Positions 1 through 8,038 of a stretch of DNA of 64,000 bases are shown piece after piece. Source of the DNA: Flavobacterium sp. TR2 (GTDB taxonomy: Bacteria; Bacteroidota; Bacteroidia; Flavobacteriales; Flavobacteriaceae); assembly GCF_025252405.1 (NCBI RefSeq), contig NZ_CP104307.1, forward strand, positions 4,092,001 to 4,156,000, given 5' to 3'. The notes below the pieces were generated by a model, which was not told the DNA's origin, ran no database searches, and saw only the letters and a list, made by a program, of their open reading frames with translations. How positions within the stretch are numbered: the first letter of the stretch is position 1; each line of letters opens with the position of its first letter. The translations under genes were made by a program, and so were the position numbers.

Positions 1-329
1 AGAAATCTTGGAAAATAAATAGGTTTCAGCAGATAGTCAATTACACCATAATCGTAGCTTTCAAGTGCAAATTCAGAATACGCTGTGGTTAAAATAGTTT
101 TAGGATGCGTCGGAAGAATTTTTAGCAATTCCATTCCTGAAATCTCAGGCATATTGATGTCCAGAAACATTAAATCTACCGAATTTTCTCTAAGAAAGTT
201 CATCGCCTCAATGCCGTTATATCCTTGAAAAACCAATTCTAACTGCGGATTCTGTTTGATATAATTGGCCAGAACATAATGCGCAGCAGGTTCGTCGTCT
301 ACAATAATGCATTTCTTTATTTCTTTCAT
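1..329 (-). CDS. LytTR-type response regulator, receiver domain (3' part outside window)
   Basis: The minus strand is open from an ATG at 329 to the window edge and gives about 109 residues of a CheY-like receiver domain. The acidic pair is D11-D12 in IIVDDEPAA, the phospho-acceptor is D57 in LMFLDINMPE, T81/T82 lie in ILTTAYSE, and the conserved lysine is K102 in LLKPI. The output domain is not visible. LytTR is inferred because the partner at 326-1363 is a LytS-type kinase. The start overlaps the kinase stop by four bases (ATGA), which suggests translational coupling. Confidence 0.9.
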   Translation of the reverse strand, partial: MKEIKKCIIVDDEPAAHYVLANYIKQNPQLELVFQGYNGIEAMNFLRENSVDLMFLDINMPEISGMELLKILPTHPKTILTTAYSEFALESYDYGVIDYLLKPIYFPRF

Positions 330-1363
330 CCTACAAACTTTTTAAGCTGTATTTCTAAATCGACAACATAAATTTGTTTATCATCTTGAATGTCTAATTT
401 ATAGTCTTTTCCATAAATTAATTTCAGACGTTCGATGGTATTTTTCAAACCAATTTTAGTCGAAATCACATCATTTTTCTTCGGAATTGAATTGGCAACA
501 TGAAGATGGAGCAATCCGTTTTCTACTGAAATCGTAATTTTAACAAAGCATTTTTCGATGGCGCAGGTTCCATGTTTAAAAGCATTTTCGATAAATGCAA
601 TCAAAAGCATTGGAGAAATTTTATAGGCATTTTCGTTATCCACTTTACTTTCAAAAGTAATATCGCATCGATAGCCAACACGCTCTTTTTCAAGCTGCAC
701 ATAACTGTTTATAAATTCCAGCTCATCTTCCAAAGATACGCATTGTTTGCTGTTGCTTTCTAGCTGATAGCGCATTAGCTGCGAAACTTTCATAATCAAA
801 TCTGGCGTTCTATCTGGAAACTGAAGGCTGATTCCGTAAAGGGTATTAAAAGTATTAAACAAAAAATGCGGGTTCAATTGTCCTTTCAATGAATTCAGCT
901 GCATTTGATTGAACAATAAAGCCGCATCGGTCTGTTTTCTGTGAATGCGATAAAATTTAAAAACAATAATCGGGCTGAGAATGCAGACCAAAGTTCCTAA
1001 AACGCTTGCCAATTGATACACATAACTTCTCTGATGCGAGTTTTGGTACAAATGGCATTTGGCAAACATATCCAGCATTGTAATTTCATACAAAATGACC
1101 GAGAATACAAAAACACCAAAAAGCGTCAGGATAATATAAGTAAAAGGTTTATTCGCTTTAAATAAAATAGGAAGCAAAAAAAAGCGGTTAAACTGAGCGT
1201 GCATATATAAAATGCAATAGAAAAATATCCCCATCAAGATCGAAATGAAGGAACTAAAGAGCATCCAGTCATTTTTTAGGGTATAAATTGTAAATGAAAA
1301 AAGGACAACGGCTACCTCCTGCCACCATTTGTTATCCAATATGTTTTCAATTCTTTTGTTCAT
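326..1363 (-). CDS. LytS/YehU-type sensor histidine kinase
   Basis: A 345-aa membrane kinase. About four hydrophobic segments (residues 15-29, 36-55, 74-92, 117-137) precede a His_kinase (PF06580) domain with the phospho-acceptor H166 in LKGQLNPHFLFNTFNTLYG. A GHKL ATPase N-box follows, LLIAFIENAFKHG, around N260. No periplasmic ligand-binding domain is present, so the signal is probably sensed in or near the membrane. It is cotranscribed with the receiver gene and divergent from the efflux operon at 1540, so control of that operon is a reasonable inference, not shown. Confidence 0.92.
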   Translation of the reverse strand: MNKRIENILDNKWWQEVAVVLFSFTIYTLKNDWMLFSSFISILMGIFFYCILYMHAQFNRFFLLPILFKANKPFTYIILTLFGVFVFSVILYEITMLDMFAKCHLYQNSHQRSYVYQLASVLGTLVCILSPIIVFKFYRIHRKQTDAALLFNQMQLNSLKGQLNPHFLFNTFNTLYGISLQFPDRTPDLIMKVSQLMRYQLESNSKQCVSLEDELEFINSYVQLEKERVGYRCDITFESKVDNENAYKISPMLLIAFIENAFKHGTCAIEKCFVKITISVENGLLHLHVANSIPKKNDVISTKIGLKNTIERLKLIYGKDYKLDIQDDKQIYVVDLEIQLKKFVG

Positions 1364-1493
1364 TCTTAATTCTGAAATAGTTTACAAAGTACGAACAATT
1401 ATTTAATTATTTTTTTCAAAAAATGACCAATTCAATTCGTCATTTACTAGTGCAGTACATCACTTAACCTGACTTTTATCAGCGTAAGAGAAA

Positions 1494-1501
1494 TAAATTT
1501 G
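1494..1501 (+). promoter_or_regulatory. Candidate -7 box of the efflux operon
   Basis: TAAATTTG fits the Bacteroidota -7 consensus TAnnTTTG and lies 38 bases before the outer-membrane factor ATG at 1540. A T-rich stretch near 1474 could be a weak -33 element, with a short spacing. Confidence 0.4.
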
Positions 1502-1539
1502 TTTCATCAAAAAACATTTCTATATCACACTTTGAGTTT

Positions 1540-2925
1540 ATGTATTTCAAAAAAATTACCTTTTTATTTTTATTGATTTTTGCCTCAATCGGTTATGCTC
1601 AAACCCTGTCTTTAAAAGAAGCTTTAAAGATAGGTCTTGAAAACTACGGTTCTATCCGAGCAAAAAACAATTACACCAATGCCTCAAAAGAGACTCTAAA
1701 ACAATCTCGACGTGATTATCTGCCCAACCTGAACTTATCGGCACAGCAGGATTACGGAACCGTAAACGGACAAAATGGGCCGCTTTATGGTTTTGGAGGT
1801 TTAGGAGTTGCATCATCAGGACTTCCGCTTCCGGAGCAAAACTGGAACTCGGCTTTTGGCGCACTTTATTTAGTCAACATGAACTGGGATTTTTTCACTT
1901 TCGGAAAAACACAGGAAAAAATCAATCTCTCTAAAATTGATGTTCAGGCTAAAGAAAAAGATTTAGAGCAGGAAAAATTTCAGCAGGAAATCAAAATCTC
2001 TGCGGCTTATCTAAATTTATTGGCCAGCCAGAGATTACTGATTTCGCAAGAAAAAAACCTTTCTCGCGCAGAAGTTTTCAAAAAGACAGCGGTTGCGAGA
2101 GTTAAAAACGGATTATTGGCCGGAGTCGATTCTACCTTGGCTACAGCCGAAGTTTCTAAAGCTAAAATGGCTCTAAACCTTGCTAGAAACTTCGTTAAGG
2201 AACAAAACAACAAATTAGTCGATTTAATGGGTGTTGCTCCGCAAGATTTTGTTGCTGACACTTTGTTTGTAACTCAGATTCCGAAAGAATTAGTGACCAA
2301 AGAAACTGCCACAGACAGTCTTCATCCGTTATTGCAATTCTATAAAACCAAAATTGATTACAGCAATCAGCAGGTTAAATTGTATAAAAGATTTTACTAC
2401 CCGACAATGAGCGCTTTTGGGGTTTTACAGACCAGAGCCTCTGGATTTGACAGTTCGTATGCGACAAACCAAAACGCTTTTACCCGAAATTACTGGGATG
2501 GCGTAAATCCAGATCGTACAAACTATTTGGTTGGTGTTGGAATTACTTGGAATTTAACCACTCCTTTCAGATCAAGCAAACAAGTAAGTGCCCAAAAATT
2601 TGTATCTCAGGCTTTGCAAGAAGAATACAATCAGGCAGATAGAGAATTAAAATCTCAGCTGGCTTTCGCCGAAGATAAAATCAAAATTACTTTGGAAAAT
2701 TATGCCGAAGCACCGATTCAGGTTGATGCCGCACAAAGAGCTTACCTTCAGAAATCGACATTATACAAAAATGGCTTGACCGATCTAACCGATTTAACGC
2801 AAACCATTTACACGCTGAACCGAGCTGAAATCGATCGAGATATTGTCAATAACAATGTGTGGCAGTCGTACTTGCTGAAAGTTGCTGCAACAGGAAATTT
2901 TGACTTATTTATAAATGAATTTTAA
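1540..2925 (+). CDS. TolC-family outer membrane efflux protein
   Basis: A 461-aa protein with a signal peptide ending in IGYAQ (about residue 21). It has two outer-membrane-efflux repeats of long amphipathic helices rich in Ala, Gln and Lys, for example around residues 120-230 and 365-440, as in TolC. No lipobox cysteine follows the signal, unlike the second factor at 18082. It is first in a tight operon: the RND permease starts 12 bases after its stop. It should form the outer-membrane exit duct of a tripartite pump with the proteins at 2938 and 6441. Substrate cannot be read from sequence. Confidence 0.92.
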   Translation: MYFKKITFLFLLIFASIGYAQTLSLKEALKIGLENYGSIRAKNNYTNASKETLKQSRRDYLPNLNLSAQQDYGTVNGQNGPLYGFGGLGVASSGLPLPEQNWNSAFGALYLVNMNWDFFTFGKTQEKINLSKIDVQAKEKDLEQEKFQQEIKISAAYLNLLASQRLLISQEKNLSRAEVFKKTAVARVKNGLLAGVDSTLATAEVSKAKMALNLARNFVKEQNNKLVDLMGVAPQDFVADTLFVTQIPKELVTKETATDSLHPLLQFYKTKIDYSNQQVKLYKRFYYPTMSAFGVLQTRASGFDSSYATNQNAFTRNYWDGVNPDRTNYLVGVGITWNLTTPFRSSKQVSAQKFVSQALQEEYNQADRELKSQLAFAEDKIKITLENYAEAPIQVDAAQRAYLQKSTLYKNGLTDLTDLTQTIYTLNRAEIDRDIVNNNVWQSYLLKVAATGNFDLFINEF

Positions 2926-2937
2926 TTATAAATCCTA

Positions 2938-5900
2938 ATGAATTTAATACGTTTTGCACTCCGCAAACCCATTTCCATTTTAGTACTGGTTGCGGGTCTA
3001 TTTTTCTTCGGAATTGGTGCCATCAAAGACATTAAGGTAGACATTCTGCCAAAAATGAATTTGCCGGTTATCTACATCGCGCACCCATTTGGAGGTTATA
3101 CGCCAGACCAGATGGAAGCTTATTTTGCCAAAAACTACGTAAACGTTTTACCTTTTTCCAACGGTATCAAATCGGTAGAAACTAAAAACATTCAGGGGTT
3201 AATGATTATGAAATTAACCTATTATGAAGGAACCAATATGGCTCAGGCAGCTGCCGAATTGAGTGCGCTTTCAAACAGAATCCAAGCGGTTTTCCCTCCG
3301 GGAACGCAGCCTCCGTTTATCATTCGTTTTGATGCTTCTTCACTTCCAATCGGGCAATTGGTTTTAAGCAGTAAAATACGTTCAAATAACGAATTGCAGG
3401 ATTTGGCCAACGTTTATGTTCGTGCCTCGTTTACTTCGATTCCTGGTTTATTGTCTCCAGCTCCTTTTGGCGGAAGCCCAAGAACAATCGAGATCAACGT
3501 AGATCCAGATTTATTGCGTTCTCACAATATGACGCCAGACCAAATCGTAGAAGCGATTCGTTTAAACAACCAGACGGCTCCATCTGGAAACGTGCGTATG
3601 GGCGACAAAAATTATATAACGCCAACCAATAATACCATTAAAGAAATTAAAGATTTTGAACAGATTCCGTTATTCAAAGGCGGCGTTCAAAACTTAAAAC
3701 TAGGCGATGTTGCCAATGTAAAAGACGGTGCCGATATCACAGCAGGTTATGCATTGGTAAACGGAAAACGTTCAGTTTATATCAGTATCGCAAAAGCGGG
3801 AGATGCTTCGACTTGGGATGTGGTTCAGAAATTAAAATCGGAACTGCCTAAAATTCAGAGCACGCTTCCTGAAGATGTAAACATCACGTATGAATTTGAC
3901 CAATCTGTTTATGTAATCAATTCGGTTAAAAGTTTGATTACAGAAGGAATCATTGGTGCGGTTTTAACGGGATTAATGGTTTTATTGTTCTTAGGCGACC
4001 GTCGTGCGGCTTTGATTGTAATTATGACCATTCCGATTTCGGTTATCTCAGGAGTTTTATTCCTAAAATTATTTGGACAAACGATTAATTTGATGTCATT
4101 ATCAGGATTAGCGCTTGCAATTGGTATTTTGGTGGATGAAAGTACCGTTACAATCGAAAACATTCACCAGCATCTCGATATGGGAAAACCAAAAGCACTC
4201 GCCATTTGGGATGCCTGTAAAGAAATCGCCTTGCCAAAATTATTGATCCTTCTTTGCATCCTTGCCGTATTTGCTCCTGCGTTTACGATGGTGGGCATTC
4301 CGGGAGCATTGTTCTTGCCATTGGCTTTAGCAATTGGTTTCTCAATGGTTATTTCATTCCTATTATCTCAAACTTTTGTGCCTGTAATGGCCAACTGGAT
4401 GATGAAAGGACATGAAAAACACAATCACGGACCAGAAATTACAGATGACGAAGCGGAATTTAACGACTGCGGTTTAACGCCTGAATCTGAACAAAATCTG
4501 ATTACGCAGAAAAAAGAGTATGTAGAAAGAGAAGACACCAATAACAACGGAAAAATTAGCCCTTTCGAACGCTTCAAGATTCGTTTCATGCGAACTTTAG
4601 ATCGTTTGTTTGTTCACAAAAAGGTAACAAGCATCACTTATCTGGTTGCTGCAACTGCTCTAGCTATTTTATTCATTAGTTTTATCGGAAAAGACGTTTT
4701 CCCGAGAACCAATTCAAGCCAATTTCAATTGAGAATGCGCGCTGTTGACGGAACGCGTCTGGAAAGGACTGAAGAGCAAGCCAGAATTGTTTTAAAAGAA
4801 TTGGAGAAAATGGTCGGTAAAGATCATATCGGAATTTCGTCTGTATATGTGGGCCAGCACCCTTCTCTATTCTCCATTAACCCAATCTATCTGTTCATGG
4901 CTGGTTCTCACGAAGCGGTTTTCCAAGTGAGTTTAAAAGACTATCATGAGGATATGGATGATTTTAAAGACGAACTTAGAGCGAGACTTAAAAAATTATT
5001 GCCTGAAACCAAGCTTTCTTTTGAGCCGATCGAATTGACCGATAAAGTTTTAAGCCAAGGTTCTCCTACTCCAATCGAAATTCGAGTAGCTGGAAAAGAT
5101 AAAAAACGAAACGAATTGTATGCGACTCAAATTGTAGACAAACTGAAAGCTATTTCGTATTTCAGAGACGTTCAGATTGGGCAGCCAATACATTATCCAG
5201 CTATGAATATTGATATTGACAGAACACGCGCTGCCGAATTGGGAGTGGATATGAATGATATTTCGCGTTCGCTTGTCGCTTCGACCTCATCTTCACGTTA
5301 TACCGAAAAAAATAACTGGGTCGATGAAAAAGCAGGATTGTCATATTCTGTTCAGGTTCAAGTGCCTTTGAATAAAATGAAAAGCAAAACCGATATTGGA
5401 GAAATTCCGGTTCTTAAAAATTCGCTTCGTCCTGTTTTGAGTGACGTTGCCAAAATTACACCGGGATTTGTAAGCGGTGAAAACGACAATTTAGGGGCCA
5501 TGCCATACATTACCGTTACAGCAAACATTTATAAAACCGATTTGGGGACGGCTTCAAAAGATGTGAGCAAAACAATTAGTTCTTTGGGCGAATTGCCGCG
5601 TGGTTTGTTTATCACGCCAATAGGGCTAAGTACTGTATTAACAGAAACATTAAGCAGCTTACAGACGGGGTTATTGGTCGCTGTGTTTGTAATCTTCTTA
5701 ATGTTGGCCGCTAATTTCCAGTCGTTCAAAGTTTCGCTGGTAATCTTAACCACAGTTCCTGCCGTAGTTTTAGGAGCTTTATTAATGCTGACTATTACAG
5801 GCTCTACGCTTAACTTGCAGTCGTATATGGGAATCATCATGTCGGTTGGGGTCTCTATTGCAAACGCCGTTTTATTGGTTACAAATGCCGAACAGCTTCG

Positions 5901-6228
5901 AAAAATAAACGGAAATGCATTAGAATCTGCGAGAGAAGCTGCTGCATTGCGTCTTCGTCCGATTATCATGACCTCTGTTGCGATGATTGCGGGAATGTTG
6001 CCAATGGCAATAGGACATGGCGAAGGAGGCGATCAGGTTTCTCCGTTAGGAAGAGCGGTTATCGGAGGATTATTATTTTCTACTTTTGCTGTATTATTGA
6101 TCCTTCCGCAGATATTTGCGTGGGCGCAAGAAAAAACATCGACGCAATCTGTTTCTTTAGATCCTGAAGACGAAGAAAGCATCCATTATATCTCATCTTT
6201 AAATAAGTCTAAAGTTAGAAAGCCGTAA
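2938..6228 (+). CDS. RND-family efflux transporter, inner-membrane subunit, with an EF-hand-like loop
   Basis: A 1096-aa protein with the AcrB-superfamily layout: an N-terminal membrane helix, a periplasmic porter half, helices 2-6, a cytoplasmic linker, and the same arrangement again. The fourth-helix proton-relay motif reads AIGILVDESTVTIENI with a single Asp (D400) followed by Glu, where AcrB has Asp-Asp. The linker after helix 6 is long and charged. It contains a 12-residue stretch at 533-544 (DTNNNGKISPFE) matching the canonical EF-hand calcium loop at positions 1, 3, 5, 6, 8 and 12. The gene sits between the outer-membrane factor and the adaptor, an order opposite to the second pump. 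Confidence 0.93.
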   Translation: MNLIRFALRKPISILVLVAGLFFFGIGAIKDIKVDILPKMNLPVIYIAHPFGGYTPDQMEAYFAKNYVNVLPFSNGIKSVETKNIQGLMIMKLTYYEGTNMAQAAAELSALSNRIQAVFPPGTQPPFIIRFDASSLPIGQLVLSSKIRSNNELQDLANVYVRASFTSIPGLLSPAPFGGSPRTIEINVDPDLLRSHNMTPDQIVEAIRLNNQTAPSGNVRMGDKNYITPTNNTIKEIKDFEQIPLFKGGVQNLKLGDVANVKDGADITAGYALVNGKRSVYISIAKAGDASTWDVVQKLKSELPKIQSTLPEDVNITYEFDQSVYVINSVKSLITEGIIGAVLTGLMVLLFLGDRRAALIVIMTIPISVISGVLFLKLFGQTINLMSLSGLALAIGILVDESTVTIENIHQHLDMGKPKALAIWDACKEIALPKLLILLCILAVFAPAFTMVGIPGALFLPLALAIGFSMVISFLLSQTFVPVMANWMMKGHEKHNHGPEITDDEAEFNDCGLTPESEQNLITQKKEYVEREDTNNNGKISPFERFKIRFMRTLDRLFVHKKVTSITYLVAATALAILFISFIGKDVFPRTNSSQFQLRMRAVDGTRLERTEEQARIVLKELEKMVGKDHIGISSVYVGQHPSLFSINPIYLFMAGSHEAVFQVSLKDYHEDMDDFKDELRARLKKLLPETKLSFEPIELTDKVLSQGSPTPIEIRVAGKDKKRNELYATQIVDKLKAISYFRDVQIGQPIHYPAMNIDIDRTRAAELGVDMNDISRSLVASTSSSRYTEKNNWVDEKAGLSYSVQVQVPLNKMKSKTDIGEIPVLKNSLRPVLSDVAKITPGFVSGENDNLGAMPYITVTANIYKTDLGTASKDVSKTISSLGELPRGLFITPIGLSTVLTETLSSLQTGLLVAVFVIFLMLAANFQSFKVSLVILTTVPAVVLGALLMLTITGSTLNLQSYMGIIMSVGVSIANAVLLVTNAEQLRKINGNALESAREAAALRLRPIIMTSVAMIAGMLPMAIGHGEGGDQVSPLGRAVIGGLLFSTFAVLLILPQIFAWAQEKTSTQSVSLDPEDEESIHYISSLNKSKVRKP

Positions 6229-6411
6229 CTCGTTGAGTGTAATTATTTTTTTTAACACATAGAAACATAGATTTTAATTTTAAATAAAAAAAGGTAAAAG
6301 AAAAAACTAGTTTTCACACATAGCTATGCTTATTTTAAAAAGTGAAACGCCTTTTATGCACAAAGAAAAGCTATGTTTCTATGTGTTAAAATAATTACTC
6401 CCAAAGAGTTA
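6226..6411. repeat. Nested-palindrome intergenic element, copy A
   Basis: Outer arms TAACTCGTTGAGTG...TTTAACACATAGAAACATAG and CTATGTTTCTATGTGTTA...AATTACTCCCAAAGAGTTA are near-perfect inverted complements. Inside lies a second unit, ACTAGTTTTCACACATAG, followed by GTGAAACGCCTTTT. The first three bases are the stop codon of the RND gene. Related copies lie at 17876, 53881 and 63772. It fills most of the gap between permease and adaptor. Confidence 0.85.
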
Positions 6412-6440
6412 AAAACATATTCATTATATAAAACCAAAAA

Positions 6441-7526
6441 ATGAAAAGCAACATTATAAAATCTACAGCCCTACTATTTACAGCTTTAGTTGTACTAAGC
6501 TGCGAAAAGAAAAAAGAAGAAACTGCAAAAGCAGAGATAGAACCTAAAGTAGAAACTTTTCTTTTAGCGAAAGAAAAACTAACAACAGAATTGCGTTTGC
6601 CAGCCGAATTAACAGGTTTCCAACAAGTTGATCTGTACGCGAAAGTGAGCAGTTTCGTAAAAACTTTAAAAGTAGATATTGGTTCTAAAGTAAAAAAAGG
6701 ACAGCTTTTGATTGTTTTGGAAGCGCCAGAAATTAGTTCGCAATTGGCTGCAGCCGAATCGAGACTGAAATCTATGGAAGCGATTTATGCCACAAGCAAA
6801 AGCACTTACAACCGTTTGTACGAAACAAGCAAAGTGGAAGGAACAATTTCTAAAAACGACTTAGAAATGGCAAGCGGTAAAAAGAATTCTGATTACGCTC
6901 AGCTTCAAGCTGCCATTGCTGCTCATAAAGAAATTGCAATCATGAGAGGGTATTTAGAAATTCGTGCCCCTTTTGATGGTGTTGTAGCGGCTAGAAATGT
7001 CAATTTAGGAACATTTGTTGGGCCAGCAGGAAAAGGTTCAGATTTGCCTTTATTGACGATTCAGGAGCAGTCAAAATTACGTTTGGCGGTTTCAGTTCCA
7101 GAATTGTACACAGGCTATTTGCACCCAGGCGACGAAATGAGTTTTAATGTAAAATCTTTGCCAGATACGTTCTCAGCTAAAATTACAAGAATGTCTGGCG
7201 CTTTAGATTTGAAATTGCGTTCTGAAAGAGTCGAAATGGACGTTCACAACACCAAAGGAAACTTATTGCCTGGAATGGTTGCCGAGGTTCTGTTACCGCT
7301 TAACGCGAAAGACAGCACCTTTGTAGTGCCAAAATCGGCAGTGGTAAATTCTGCAGAGGGTCTATATGTAGTGAAAGTAGTAAACCACAAAGCAACAAGA
7401 GTGGACATCAAAAAAGGAAGAGAAATCGAAGATAAAATTGAAATTTTCGGCGATTTGACTCCAAACGATAAACTGGTAAAAATTGCCAGCGAAGAAACTA
7501 AAGAAGGCGATGTCATAAACGAATAA
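6441..7526 (+). CDS. RND efflux periplasmic adaptor (membrane fusion) lipoprotein
   Basis: A 361-aa HlyD/AcrA-type adaptor. The signal peptide ends in the lipobox VVLSC, with C21 as the probable lipidated residue. The biotinyl-lipoyl half-motif LYAKVSSFVKTLKVDIGSKV (about residues 57-76) is followed by an alpha-helical hairpin (about 90-155). The second lipoyl half, IRAPFDGVVAARN, precedes the beta-barrel and membrane-proximal domains. It joins the permease at 2938 to the TolC-like duct at 1540. The 212-base gap upstream is occupied by palindrome copy A, so its expression relative to the permease may be tuned there. Confidence 0.92.
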   Translation: MKSNIIKSTALLFTALVVLSCEKKKEETAKAEIEPKVETFLLAKEKLTTELRLPAELTGFQQVDLYAKVSSFVKTLKVDIGSKVKKGQLLIVLEAPEISSQLAAAESRLKSMEAIYATSKSTYNRLYETSKVEGTISKNDLEMASGKKNSDYAQLQAAIAAHKEIAIMRGYLEIRAPFDGVVAARNVNLGTFVGPAGKGSDLPLLTIQEQSKLRLAVSVPELYTGYLHPGDEMSFNVKSLPDTFSAKITRMSGALDLKLRSERVEMDVHNTKGNLLPGMVAEVLLPLNAKDSTFVVPKSAVVNSAEGLYVVKVVNHKATRVDIKKGREIEDKIEIFGDLTPNDKLVKIASEETKEGDVINE

Positions 7527-7638
7527 TACCGATTATGTATTCAATACAGCCTAATAAAAATTAGACTGTTTTCATACTATATCGGCATTAATAACCTGCG
7601 TTTTAGTCTTCAATTTAGTAGATTACGAAAAACTGTAC

Positions 7639-7716
7639 GCATTCTTAGGAATGCAAATTTTTAAATTTGCTTGAAAGGGCAGTTCTTCTGTAGTGGAGGG
7701 ACTGTCCTTTTTTTAT
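7639..7716 (+). terminator. Three hairpins ending in an intrinsic terminator
   Basis: GCATTC-TTAG-GAATGC and GCAAATTT-TT-AAATTTGC are followed by a 12-bp stem, AAAGGGCAGTTC with GGGACTGTCCTTT, whose G-U pairs work on the plus strand, then a T-run. This probably ends the efflux operon. The stacked hairpins could also belong to a small RNA. The rest of 7527-8038 holds only the remnant at 7821 and AT-rich sequence. Confidence 0.7.
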
Positions 7717-7820
7717 ACTTGAAAATACTTGAATACTAATTTCTAGTTTTTAATTGTTTCAATTTGTAAAAGTATCTTTGATTTTTTATATAATTTGAAA
7801 GTGTTTTTTTGTGCTCAATT

Positions 7821-7870
7821 ATAAAAATTGACTACGAAGAAACTAAGGAAGATGCTATCTTAAATAAATA
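7821..7870 (+). pseudogene. Decayed copy of the adaptor-gene 3' end
   Basis: This stretch reads KIDYEETKEDAILN in one frame and resembles the last codons of the adaptor gene (KIASEETKEGDVINE at about 7482-7523) in both DNA and frame. Homology is limited to about 45-50 bases. It lies between the operon terminator and the ATPase gene, so it may mark an old duplication or insertion junction. Confidence 0.5.
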
Positions 7871-8038
7871 TCACCTTGATAGATTTCATTTGTAAATTAA
7901 TGTATGAAAATATTTTATAATTTTTTCAATGTTAATATATATATTTGAATTGAAAATATACTATACGTTCGATTTCAAAAACATTTTAAATACTTTAATG
8001 ATATTTGCTTCTTGCAACAAAAAACTAATAAACAAAAT

